Origin: Bacteroidales bacterium UBA3382
GTDB lineage: Bacteria > Bacteroidota > Bacteroidia > Bacteroidales > UBA932
DNA: 17,229 nucleotides
Direction: 5' to 3'
Assembly (NCBI GenBank): GCA_002358965.1
Contig: DEPW01000102.1
Coordinates: forward strand, 1-17,229
Shown: in pieces, positions 8,059-15,124 of the stretch
Layout of the letters: each line of letters opens with the position of its first letter
How positions within the stretch are numbered: the first letter of the stretch is position 1
Translations under genes and position numbers: made by a program
Notes under the pieces: model-generated
Databases searched by the model: none
What the model was told of the DNA's origin: nothing
What the model saw: the letters and a program-made list of their open reading frames with translations, nothing else

Positions 8059-8090
8059 CAAAAATAAAAATAAGCCCAAAGCAATCCAAA
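8059..8090 (-). promoter_or_regulatory. Sulfatase promoter abutting the start codon
   Basis: On the minus strand TTTG (8090-8087), a 20-base spacer and TATTTTTG (8066-8059) match the Bacteroidetes consensus. Only CAAA separates the -7 element from the ATG, so the mRNA should have almost no leader. No Shine-Dalgarno sequence fits. Confidence 0.65.
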
Positions 8091-8104
8091 TCCTGACAAT
8101 TTAT

Positions 8105-8112
8105 TAGTTTTG
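8105..8112 (+). promoter_or_regulatory. -7 element before the maturase gene
   Basis: TAGTTTTG matches TAnnTTTG and ends 6 bases before the ATG at 8119. No good -33 TTTG is seen at the right distance. It would again give a leaderless or near-leaderless transcript. Confidence 0.4.
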
Positions 8113-8118
8113 CAATCT

Positions 8119-9261
8119 ATGGGAAAAACATTCAATCTCGAGTATGTCCTGGAAGACGGCCGTTTTATGCAGTCCAGACCCTATTCGCTGATGCTTAAGC
8201 CGGTAGGAGGCGCATGCAACCTCGATTGCGCCTATTGTTACTACAAGGGCGGACACTTGGCAGGCAGGATGCCGATGGACGGACTGGAGACGCTTTTCAG
8301 GAATTATGCGGCATCGCAGCCGTCCGGTGCTCCCCTGACTTTCATCTGGCACGGGGGAGAGCCGCTGCTGGCCGGCGAGGGGTTTTTCCGTGAAGCGCTC
8401 GGATTGCAGGAAAGACTCTTCCGTACGGGAGTGAGTCCCCGCCCTGTAGCCAATATCCTGCAGACCAATGCCACGGCTGTCACGGAAACTCTTGCCCGCC
8501 TGTTGTCCGGGCATGGTTTTCTTTGCGGGGTTTCGATCGACGGTCCCGAAGCCTTGCATGACATTCCCAGGCGTGCTGTCGGTGGCGATGGCTCGTGGCG
8601 GCGGACGATGCGCGGCATAAGGCTGCTTCAGGATGCGGATGTGAAGATCAATGCCATGGTGGCTGTCGGAAGGCACAATGTGGGTTTTCCGGCCCAGGTC
8701 TACGGCTTCCTGAAAGATGCCGGCCTCGAATATATCCAGCTCCTGCCCGTGGCGGAAGGCCCGTCGGGTTGGCTGGAAGGGGAGGACTGGGGCGATTTCC
8801 TGTGTGGGGTCTTCGACCTCTGGAAGATTTCGGACATAGGGAGGATCTTCGTAAACTATTTCGACAATACATTGGCCCTGCATGCGGGCATGGAACCGGA
8901 TCTGTGCGTCCTGGGACGCAGCTGCCCCCCTTGTCCGTCGGTCGAAACGGATGGCGCTGTATATGCCTGCGACCACTTGACCCGTCCGCTCGGTGACAGT
9001 ATGTTTGAAGGCGCCTCTCTTGCCGAAATCATGTCGTCGCAGAAGGAATACGGCCATGAAACGGAAAAATTCAGTTCGCTTTCGGGAAAATGCCGTTCGT
9101 GCCGGTATCTGCGTCTTTGTAGCGGCGACTGCCCCGTCCACAGGAGTGTCGTCCTCGAAAACGGGGAGCGTATCTCGTCGCTGTGTCCGGGATACAGGAA
9201 ATATTTCGAGTATACTTATGATTTTTTCGCCGAATGGGCGTCGTCGATCACCGTCCGGTGA
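8119..9261 (+). CDS. Anaerobic sulfatase-maturating enzyme, radical SAM/SPASM
   Basis: This enzyme class oxidises the active-site Ser or Cys of a sulfatase to formylglycine in the cytoplasm using S-adenosylmethionine and Fe-S clusters. The ATG at 8119 gives 380 residues; an in-frame TTG at 8110 is less likely. The radical SAM motif CNLDCAYC supplies Cys33, Cys37 and Cys40 after the family-typical LMLKPVGGA. The WHGGEPLL motif follows. Two further cysteine clusters lie in the C-terminal half: LCVLGRSCPPCPSVETDG...ACDH, and CRSCRYLRLCSGDCPVHR with a last Cys in LCPGYRKYF. These fit the SPASM auxiliary clusters. It diverges from the Ser-type sulfatase by 64 bases, a strong context match. Its end overlaps the end of the convergent cyclo-ligase gene by 14 bases. 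Another radical SAM peptide-modifying role is possible but less likely. Confidence 0.9.
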   Translation: MGKTFNLEYVLEDGRFMQSRPYSLMLKPVGGACNLDCAYCYYKGGHLAGRMPMDGLETLFRNYAASQPSGAPLTFIWHGGEPLLAGEGFFREALGLQERLFRTGVSPRPVANILQTNATAVTETLARLLSGHGFLCGVSIDGPEALHDIPRRAVGGDGSWRRTMRGIRLLQDADVKINAMVAVGRHNVGFPAQVYGFLKDAGLEYIQLLPVAEGPSGWLEGEDWGDFLCGVFDLWKISDIGRIFVNYFDNTLALHAGMEPDLCVLGRSCPPCPSVETDGAVYACDHLTRPLGDSMFEGASLAEIMSSQKEYGHETEKFSSLSGKCRSCRYLRLCSGDCPVHRSVVLENGERISSLCPGYRKYFEYTYDFFAEWASSITVR

Positions 9262-9799
9262 AAGTTTCCGATATTACCCTGTCCATAAGTATGTCGTGAG
9301 GCTCTTTCGGCACCGAGCCTACTAACTGGAAATCGAAACAGATGCCTGTCTTCCATACATGGCTTCCGGCAAGCAGCCTGTCGTAAAAGCCTTTCCCTCT
9401 TCCCATCCGGCCTCCTTCCCGGTCGAATGCGACCCCCGGTACTATTACAAGGTCTATTTCATCTATGGATGCTTCGCGTGAGCCTGTCTTTGGTTCCGGA
9501 ATAGAGTAGGATTCGCCGTCGTGCATTTTGTCCAGCCCTGTGAACTGTCTGATAATCAAGTCGTCTCCGTTGACTACGGGGAGGAAAACGGTTTTTCCGG
9601 AAGCCGCCGCCCTTGTTACAAGGTCGTGCGTATTGACTTCATCTGGCAGTGACCAGTAACAAAGCACGTTGCGGGCTTCAATGTATTCCGGGCTGCTTTC
9701 AAGGTTGGCTATGACGGTTTTTGACCTGTTGAGCCGTTCTTCCTGAGGACACTGTTTTTTCAGAGAAGATATTGTTTTTCTCAATTCTTTCTTTTCCAC
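9248..9799 (-). CDS. ygfA: 5-formyltetrahydrofolate cyclo-ligase
   Basis: The enzyme uses ATP to turn 5-formyltetrahydrofolate into 5,10-methenyltetrahydrofolate, which returns a storage folate to one-carbon metabolism in the cytosol. The 183-residue product has the normal family length. Signature parts are the N-terminal KKELRK segment, LPDEVNTHDL (about 51-60), IDLVIVPGVAFDREGGR (about 115-131) and the nucleotide-binding loop GGRMGRGKGFYDRLL (129-143). It is the last of four leftward genes, with only two bases between its ATG and the stop of the DUF2752 gene. Its 3' end overlaps the convergent maturase gene by 14 bases. No frameshift is seen. Confidence 0.95.
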   Translation of the reverse strand: MEKKELRKTISSLKKQCPQEERLNRSKTVIANLESSPEYIEARNVLCYWSLPDEVNTHDLVTRAAASGKTVFLPVVNGDDLIIRQFTGLDKMHDGESYSIPEPKTGSREASIDEIDLVIVPGVAFDREGGRMGRGKGFYDRLLAGSHVWKTGICFDFQLVGSVPKEPHDILMDRVISETFTGR

Positions 9800-9801
9800 G
9801 G

Positions 9802-10182
9802 TTATATGCTTATTATATTACGGACGATCCACCATGCGATTACCACGACGAGGACTGTTATTGCTGTTTTCGGGCTGTTTATTGCGGCATGGAATTTCGG
9901 ATGGCTTTTTCTTGTGATTTCGGCTGCACCCAGCACTGCAAGGAATGGGATGGAGGCAACCAGCAGCGCATTATGTCTTAACGCCTCGCCCGGATGTCCA
10001 TGCAGCAAGTCATGTATGGCTCTTTGAGAGCCGCAGCCCGGGCATTGCAGGCCGGTAAGGGCGAAAAACGGGCATTTTGGAAACAATACGCCTGTTTCCG
10101 GGTCGGCTATTGTGTAGATGCACACAAAAAATACGACAACTATGGCGATAGCTGTCCATATGCCCTGCTTCCCTGTGATCAT
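9802..10182 (-). CDS. DUF2752 family membrane protein
   Basis: The 126-residue product has the DUF2752 signature CPFFALTGLQCPGCGSQRA (37-55), with Cys37, Cys47 and Cys50 and Arg54, then a conserved Asn71. Predicted membrane segments are at about 8-25, 72-89 and 107-125. The family's function is unknown. The paired cysteines next to a membrane segment suggest a metal or redox site, but that is a guess. It sits 2 bases before the cyclo-ligase and 10 bases after a CD225-like gene; DUF2752 and CD225-like genes are, as I recall, often neighbours in Bacteroidetes. Confidence 0.88.
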   Translation of the reverse strand: MITGKQGIWTAIAIVVVFFVCIYTIADPETGVLFPKCPFFALTGLQCPGCGSQRAIHDLLHGHPGEALRHNALLVASIPFLAVLGAAEITRKSHPKFHAAINSPKTAITVLVVVIAWWIVRNIISI

Positions 10183-10192
10183 TAATGATTTA

Positions 10193-10492
10193 TCAGTAGT
10201 CGAGTCCGGCCAAAGTCAGGACACTTACCCCCAACAGTGCATACATCAATATGTAAATCAGGTAAACTGCAAGTCCGCAGAAAAACGAAACCTTCGTCCA
10301 TTTTCCGGCATTCCTGCTTGCCCTGTAGGCTTCATCATATCGTCCGGCATGGTAGTTCGAACTTACCTGTGCGGCATAGACGATGCCGACGATGCCGAAT
10401 GGTACGCAGCAGAAGATAGTGGCAAGGATTGATTCTGCCAGCCAGGTCTTAGGGCAAGGCGAATTGTAAGGCGTATTGTTATACACTTCCAT
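10193..10492 (-). CDS. CD225/dispanin-like small membrane protein
   Basis: The 99-residue product has the CD225 (interferon-induced transmembrane-like) architecture. A hydrophobic segment at about 18-41 (LAESILATIFCCVPFGIVGIV) is followed by a polar loop, SSNYHAGRYDEAYRASRNAGKW, and a second membrane segment at about 68-92. The loop pattern of small and charged residues that ends in a Trp is typical of the family. Bacterial members have no established role. It lies 10 bases upstream of the DUF2752 gene and 50 bases downstream of the cation transporter gene, in the same direction. Confidence 0.85.
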   Translation of the reverse strand: MEVYNNTPYNSPCPKTWLAESILATIFCCVPFGIVGIVYAAQVSSNYHAGRYDEAYRASRNAGKWTKVSFFCGLAVYLIYILMYALLGVSVLTLAGLDY

Positions 10493-10542
10493 AATAAGAT
10501 AGATTATATGGTTTGATTTCAGACTGCTAAGTTAATGATTTG

Positions 10543-11442
10543 TCATGAAATTCCAAAAACATCTTCGGGGTGAGTGCCGAAAGGCTCTACATGTACCACG
10601 ATATCATATACTTCCGGAATGGTTTCCCTGATATTCCTCTCGACCTGCGAGGCGAGCGCATGAGCCTGTGAAAGCGTGAGATTGCCGTCAGCTTCGACAT
10701 CGAGGGTGATCATGTACTTGCCGCCGATGCTCCTTGACCTGATGCGGTGCGGATGGCTGACGCCTTCGACCTTTTCGGTGGCATCGGCTATTTTCTGGTA
10801 TACCGAAACATCCTTTACGCCGTCCATGAGTTCGACATTCGAATCCATGAAGATCCTTATGGCGGACCAGATTATGAAACAGCTTACCACAAGCGCCGTG
10901 ACCGAATCGAGTATCGGCATGTCGAGTATGAACGAGAAGAAGAGTCCTGCCAGGACGCTCAGCGATATTACCATGTCGTTGCGCATGTTGATGCCGTTGG
11001 CTATGAGCATCGACGATCCGGTCCTCCTGCCGACCCTCGTCTGGTATAGCGACAGGAAATATTTGCAAAGTATCGATGCCGCCGTGACATATATCGCGAC
11101 CGCTCCGGGCATCGTCCTCGGTTCTTCGGAAAACAGATGCCTGATGCCGGACACCAGCATCTCGGCTCCGGCGAAAAATATCACCATCGACAGTATCTTC
11201 GTGGCGATGGATTCGGCTTTGGCATAGCCGTAGACATACTTGCGGTTCGGCTTGCGCCCCATTATCTTGGCAGTGACAATCATTACTACGGATATCGCTA
11301 CATCCGATGCCGAGTCTATGCCGTCTCCCACGACCGCCGCGCTTCCGCAGACAAAGCCGGTTACGATCTTTGCGGCGGCGAGTAAGCCGTTGCCTATCGT
11401 GCTGATGTACGATGCCCGTACGATCTGTTTTTCCGTGTTCAT
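10543..11442 (-). CDS. Cation diffusion facilitator family metal exporter
   Basis: CDF proteins export divalent metals from the cytoplasm in exchange for protons. The 299-residue product has the usual six-helix core and a C-terminal cytoplasmic ferredoxin-like domain (about 205-290). The transport site is not the Zn-type HxxxD pair. Helix 2 has Asp43 and Asp47 (GDGIDSASD), and helix 5 has Asn152 and Asp156 (INMRND). An Asp/Asp/Asn/Asp site is, as I recall, reported for manganese exporters of the family, so Mn is a reasonable but unproven guess. YGYAKAES (about 71-78) is a further family motif. It is divergent from the B12 operon. A TATTTTTG element on the minus strand (11454-11447) ends 4 bases before the ATG. 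Confidence 0.93.
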   Translation of the reverse strand: MNTEKQIVRASYISTIGNGLLAAAKIVTGFVCGSAAVVGDGIDSASDVAISVVMIVTAKIMGRKPNRKYVYGYAKAESIATKILSMVIFFAGAEMLVSGIRHLFSEEPRTMPGAVAIYVTAASILCKYFLSLYQTRVGRRTGSSMLIANGINMRNDMVISLSVLAGLFFSFILDMPILDSVTALVVSCFIIWSAIRIFMDSNVELMDGVKDVSVYQKIADATEKVEGVSHPHRIRSRSIGGKYMITLDVEADGNLTLSQAHALASQVERNIRETIPEVYDIVVHVEPFGTHPEDVFGIS

Positions 11443-11446
11443 GGTG

Positions 11447-11454
11447 CAAAAATA
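11447..11454 (-). promoter_or_regulatory. -7 element before the CDF gene
   Basis: TATTTTTG on the minus strand matches TAnnTTTG and is followed by CACC and the ATG. A matching -33 element is not seen. It would again imply a nearly leaderless mRNA. Confidence 0.4.
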
Positions 11455-11466
11455 CGAAATATTCCT

Positions 11467-11474
11467 TATCTTTG
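11467..11474 (+). promoter_or_regulatory. -7 element of the B12 operon promoter
   Basis: TATCTTTG matches TAnnTTTG. A start about 4 bases later (near 11478) would put +1 just before helix P1 of the riboswitch at 11481. The -33 region is weak. Confidence 0.55.
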
Positions 11475-11480
11475 CCGCCC

Positions 11481-11679
11481 GTAACGGTTCCAGAGACTCC
11501 GGCCGGAGTCGATGGATAAAAGGGAAATCCGTGAAAACCGGATGCAGTTCCCGCTACTGTGAGTTCTGCCCAGAAACGGGCAAGGCCGCACACTCGTAAG
11601 CCACTGTCTGAAAGCATCGGCGGATGCCGGAAGATGGGAAGGCGTTGCGGCCGGAACGAGCCAGGAGACCTGCCGTTGC
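11481..11679 (+). promoter_or_regulatory. Cobalamin riboswitch
   Basis: This aptamer binds adenosyl- or related cobalamin and turns down the downstream uptake genes. GTAACGG (11481-11487) and CCGTTGC (11673-11679) form P1. A perfect hairpin, GACTCC-GGCC-GGAGTC, lies at 11495-11510. The conserved core is present: AAAGGGAAATCCG (11518-11530), CCCGCTACTGTGAG (11550-11563), TAAGCCACTG (11597-11606), GATGGGAAGGCG (11633-11644) and the B12 box GCCAGGAGACCTGCC (11660-11674). The region to the start codon, with a hairpin at 11684-11704, is the likely expression platform. No U-tract terminator is visible, so control is probably at translation. Confidence 0.95.
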
Positions 11680-11683
11680 GATG

Positions 11684-11704
11684 GTAGCCGTTTGGACGGT
11701 TTAC
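11684..11704 (+). promoter_or_regulatory. Hairpin in riboswitch expression platform
   Basis: GTAGCCGT and ACGGTTTAC pair, with one bulge and one G-U pair, across a TTGG loop. It follows the B12 box directly and is placed like the hairpin whose loop contacts the aptamer in cobalamin riboswitches. It may control access to the btuB start region. Confidence 0.45.
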
Positions 11705-11750
11705 AAACGATGCCCCTATCCTGCGGAGAATGGGAAAAGACAATGGCAAA

Positions 11751-13889
11751 ATGAAGACACATCTGCATGAGAGAATCATATTTTCCTGTGTCGTGGCGTT
11801 CTTGGCGGCTGCGACGGTTTTCGCGTATCCCTGCGAAGGCTTCCGTCCGTCTGTTCGTGAATATGCGCAGGAAGACACCACGGATACGGGGTGGGACGCG
11901 CCGGAAACCGTCCGGGACACTTTGGATGTCGCGGTAGTCGTGGCAGTCAGGAAAAGCGAAATCATCCCTTCGCAGACTCTGCGCGGGGAGGAACTCAAGA
12001 GGTTAGGGGGGAACTCGATTACCGACGCCCTGAGGTATTTTTCAGGAGTGCAGATAAAGGACTACGGAGGCATAGGAGGGCTGAAGACCGTGAATGTGAG
12101 GAGTCTCGGAAGCCAGCACGTAGGCGTCTTCTATGACGGGGTTCAGATAGGCAACGCACAGAACGGTACGGTGGATCTCGGAAGGTTCTCGATGGACAAC
12201 ATGGAGATGATTTCCGTGTACAACGGGCAGAAAAGCGATATTTTCCAGTCTGCCAAGGATTTTGCATCCGCCGCCGCATTTTACATGACAAGCCGCAGGC
12301 CGGTTTTCGCCGACGGGAGGAAAAACGCATTCGGTTTCAAGGTCCGTACAGGCTCTTTCGATCTTATCGACGGGTCGTTCACATGGGACTTCAAAGTAGA
12401 CGACCGCATAAGCGCGTCCGTGAATGCTGAGGTGATGAACACATCGGGAAAATACAAGTTCACCTACAGCAGGAAAGGGCATGGCGGAGGTTACGATACC
12501 ACCGAAACGCGCCGTAACGGCGATGTCTTTTCCGTCAGGGCCGAAGCTGCCGTTTTCGGGAAGATAAACGGAGGGACCTGGGATGCGAAAATATATTTTT
12601 ACAATTCCGACAGGGGCTATCCCGGGGCGGCGGTAAAGGAGGATTACGGGATTTCGCTCCTGAACGAAGACAGGCAGAAAGACCGGAATCTCTTCGTCCA
12701 GTCTTCGCTTGTGCAGACCGTAAGCAGCCGGTACAGTTACCGTTTCAGACTTAAATACTCCAATGACTATATGAATTATGTCATGCCTCCCGAAAGCACC
12801 GTGCAGCCTGTGGACAACCGTTATTGGCAGCAGGAAATATATTTTTCCACTTCGCATTTGTTTTCGCCTTTCACCTTCTGGCACATCAATGTGGCGGCCG
12901 ATTTACAGTGGAACCGTCTGGACGCTTGCGGCACGGACATGTTCAATGCCAATTTCATACAGCCGCGAAGGATCACCGCCCTCGGAGCTGTGGCCACTTC
13001 GTTCAATCTCGATTGCGGACTGGACTTGCAGGCCAGCCTGTTGTACACCTATGTGCATGATATGGGCAAGCGCAAGGACATCCTGCCGGCCAAAGACAAA
13101 GGGGTCTTCGCCCCGGCGGCAATCGTCTCATACCGTCCGTGGAAAAAGACCGACCTGACTTTCAGGGCTTTTTACAAGAAGATATTCCGGATGCCTACTT
13201 TCAACGATCTCTACTATGTGCAGGCGGGCAGCCGCGACCTCAAGCCGGAGTATACGGACCAGTACAATATCGGGGCGGCTTACGGGAAGACTTTCGGAAA
13301 AGGGGTCTTCGCCGGCATCGCCGCGAGTGTGGACGCATATTACAATACCGTAAAGGACAAGATCATAGCCACTCCGACTTCAAACCAGTTGGTATGGACG
13401 ATGGTGAATCTCGGATATGTGGAAATAAAGGGCGTAGATATCATGCTCGCCCCGTCTTTCCGTTTCTCGAAGGTCGATGTCACGGCAAGGCTGTCGTACA
13501 CCTTCCAGAGGGCGCAGGACTTTACACCCGAGAAAAAAGGCGAAGATTTCGGCCCCGGGGTCGAAGACTATTACGGGGATCAGATACCATATGTGCCGGT
13601 CCACAGCGGTTCCGTCATCGTGAATTGCGCATACGGAAGATGGAGCCTGAATTACAGTTTCATATATACCGGCGAGAGGTGGATGCTCGGCGGCAACATA
13701 CCGGTCAATTACATACAGCCGTGGTATACCAGCGATATTTCGCTCTCCAGGACTTTCGCCCTTGCCCACGGGATGGAACTCGGCGCTACCCTCGATGTGA
13801 ACAATATATTCAATCAACAATACGAAGTGGTAAAATGGTACCCTATGCCCGGAACCAATTTCCGGCTGACGGTGAGCCTTGCGTTTTAA
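11751..13889 (+). CDS. btuB: BtuB-like TonB-dependent vitamin B12 receptor
   Basis: The product is an outer-membrane beta barrel that imports cobalamin using energy from TonB. I chose the ATG at 11751 (712 residues) because it gives a compact signal peptide, MKTHLHERIIFSCVVAFLAA and on to about Ala25; an ATG at 11730 would add seven residues and cannot be excluded. After the signal comes a TonB-box-like DTLDVAVVV (57-65). The plug domain spans about 66-190, with SITDALRYFSGVQIKDYGG and VNVRSLGSQHVGVFYDGVQI. The barrel follows and ends in NIFNQQYEVVKWYP and a terminal Phe, typical of outer-membrane proteins. Its position right after the cobalamin riboswitch and before BtuG- and BtuH-like genes makes B12 the likely substrate. 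The gap to the next gene is 22 bases. Confidence 0.93.
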   Translation: MKTHLHERIIFSCVVAFLAAATVFAYPCEGFRPSVREYAQEDTTDTGWDAPETVRDTLDVAVVVAVRKSEIIPSQTLRGEELKRLGGNSITDALRYFSGVQIKDYGGIGGLKTVNVRSLGSQHVGVFYDGVQIGNAQNGTVDLGRFSMDNMEMISVYNGQKSDIFQSAKDFASAAAFYMTSRRPVFADGRKNAFGFKVRTGSFDLIDGSFTWDFKVDDRISASVNAEVMNTSGKYKFTYSRKGHGGGYDTTETRRNGDVFSVRAEAAVFGKINGGTWDAKIYFYNSDRGYPGAAVKEDYGISLLNEDRQKDRNLFVQSSLVQTVSSRYSYRFRLKYSNDYMNYVMPPESTVQPVDNRYWQQEIYFSTSHLFSPFTFWHINVAADLQWNRLDACGTDMFNANFIQPRRITALGAVATSFNLDCGLDLQASLLYTYVHDMGKRKDILPAKDKGVFAPAAIVSYRPWKKTDLTFRAFYKKIFRMPTFNDLYYVQAGSRDLKPEYTDQYNIGAAYGKTFGKGVFAGIAASVDAYYNTVKDKIIATPTSNQLVWTMVNLGYVEIKGVDIMLAPSFRFSKVDVTARLSYTFQRAQDFTPEKKGEDFGPGVEDYYGDQIPYVPVHSGSVIVNCAYGRWSLNYSFIYTGERWMLGGNIPVNYIQPWYTSDISLSRTFALAHGMELGATLDVNNIFNQQYEVVKWYPMPGTNFRLTVSLAF

Positions 13890-13911
13890 TTTTAAATTTT
13901 TTTTTGGAAAA

Positions 13912-15108
13912 ATGCGAAGAAAAACCGATCTGATATTCATCGCGGCGGCCTTGGCAATGGCGCTCGCCACATTTTCCTGCAGAAAGGAGGATGTCATCCT
14001 TGACGAACAGGAAGTAGTCGTAAATCCCTGGGACAGCATCAGCGGGGACATTGCCGGCTTCTTTCTGCTCAATGAGGGGAACATGGGAAGCAATAAGGCC
14101 TCTCTGGACTATTACGGCTATGCCGGCGGAAGCTATCACAGAAATATCTACGGGGAGCGCAATCCCGATGAGGTAAAGGATCTGGGCGATGTCGGAAATG
14201 ATCTGAAGATATACGGAGGAAAATTGTGGGCTGTGATCAACTGTTCGAATTATGTCGAAATCATGGATGCGGCGACGGCCCGGCATGTGGCCAAGATAGC
14301 CGTTCCCAACTGCCGTTATCTTGCGTTCAAAGACGGTTACGCCTATGTGAGCGCGTATGCCGGTCCGGTGGAAATAGATTCTGACGCGAGGATCGGCTTT
14401 GTCGCGAAAATCGATACGGCCTCCCTCAAGATAGTGGACTCGTGCATTGTCGGATACCAGCCTGAAGAGATGGCCGTGATAGGCAGCAAGCTCTATGTCG
14501 CCAATTCAGGGGGATACCGGGCCCCCGATTATGACAGCACCGTATCGGTGATAGATCTGGATTCGTTCGAGGAGCTTTACAAGATAGATGTGGGCATCAA
14601 TCTTGACAAAGTGCAGCCGGACAATTACGGCAATCTGTATGTCTCATCGCGCGGAGACCATTATGCCGTACCGTCGAAGACTTTCATAATCGACACGCAT
14701 GCCGACCGTGTGACGGACACTCTCGATTTGCTGCCTAACAGTGCCATGGCGCTTGCCGGCGATTCCCTTTATGTGGTGAGTTCCGAATTCAATTATATCA
14801 CCGGAAGGCACGAAATCTCATACGCGATATGGAATACCGCTACCAAGAGCATTGTGACGCGCAATTTCATAAAAGACGGGACTGAGGCGAAGATACAGGT
14901 GCCTTACGGCATAGCCGTGAACCGCGTCACGGGCGAGTTTTTCGTGACAGACGCAAAAGACTATGTGAGTCCGGGCACTCTCCACTGCTTCGGAGCGGAC
15001 GGCCGTCTGAAATGGTCGGTGACCACGGGCGACATCCCGGCGCACATCGTTTTCACCACAAAGCCATTGTCAGGCACGCTGCTGCCGGACAATAATCCCG
15101 AACCGTAA
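13912..15108 (+). CDS. btuG: BtuG-like B12-binding beta-propeller lipoprotein (DUF5074/YncE-like)
   Basis: BtuG proteins of Bacteroides are surface lipoproteins that bind cobalamin very tightly and cap BtuB. The ATG at 13912 gives 398 residues; an in-frame TTG at 13879 inside btuB is unlikely. A lipoprotein signal ends at Cys23 (TFSC). The following RKED resembles the Bacteroidetes surface export signal (Lys then two acidic residues). The body shows repeated propeller strands of the YVAN / LYVSS / FVTD type, including GFFLLNEGNMGSNKASLDYY (about 50-69), DVGNDLKIYGGKLWAVINCS and MAVIGSKLYVANSGG. These fit a YncE/DUF5074 seven-bladed propeller. Riboswitch control and the btuB neighbour support the B12 role. 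Binding itself is inferred by similarity. Confidence 0.88.
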   Translation: MRRKTDLIFIAAALAMALATFSCRKEDVILDEQEVVVNPWDSISGDIAGFFLLNEGNMGSNKASLDYYGYAGGSYHRNIYGERNPDEVKDLGDVGNDLKIYGGKLWAVINCSNYVEIMDAATARHVAKIAVPNCRYLAFKDGYAYVSAYAGPVEIDSDARIGFVAKIDTASLKIVDSCIVGYQPEEMAVIGSKLYVANSGGYRAPDYDSTVSVIDLDSFEELYKIDVGINLDKVQPDNYGNLYVSSRGDHYAVPSKTFIIDTHADRVTDTLDLLPNSAMALAGDSLYVVSSEFNYITGRHEISYAIWNTATKSIVTRNFIKDGTEAKIQVPYGIAVNRVTGEFFVTDAKDYVSPGTLHCFGADGRLKWSVTTGDIPAHIVFTTKPLSGTLLPDNNPEP

Positions 15109-15124
15109 ACAGTTTTTCGAAAAA

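Noticed and set aside
8055..8135. Upstream start for the sulfatase at 8135
   Set aside because: It would add 27 residues before a clear lipoprotein signal peptide and run across the promoter and the maturase start.
8104..9141. 345-codon minus-strand frame opposite the maturase
   Set aside because: The protein has no recognisable motif, while the plus strand encodes all radical SAM and SPASM cysteines.
10688..11998. 436-codon minus-strand frame over CDF and riboswitch
   Set aside because: It crosses the CDF gene in another frame, the riboswitch and the btuB start, and looks like low-complexity out-of-frame translation.
12042..12884. 280-codon minus-strand frame inside btuB
   Set aside because: It is an antisense shadow of a well-supported TonB-dependent receptor.
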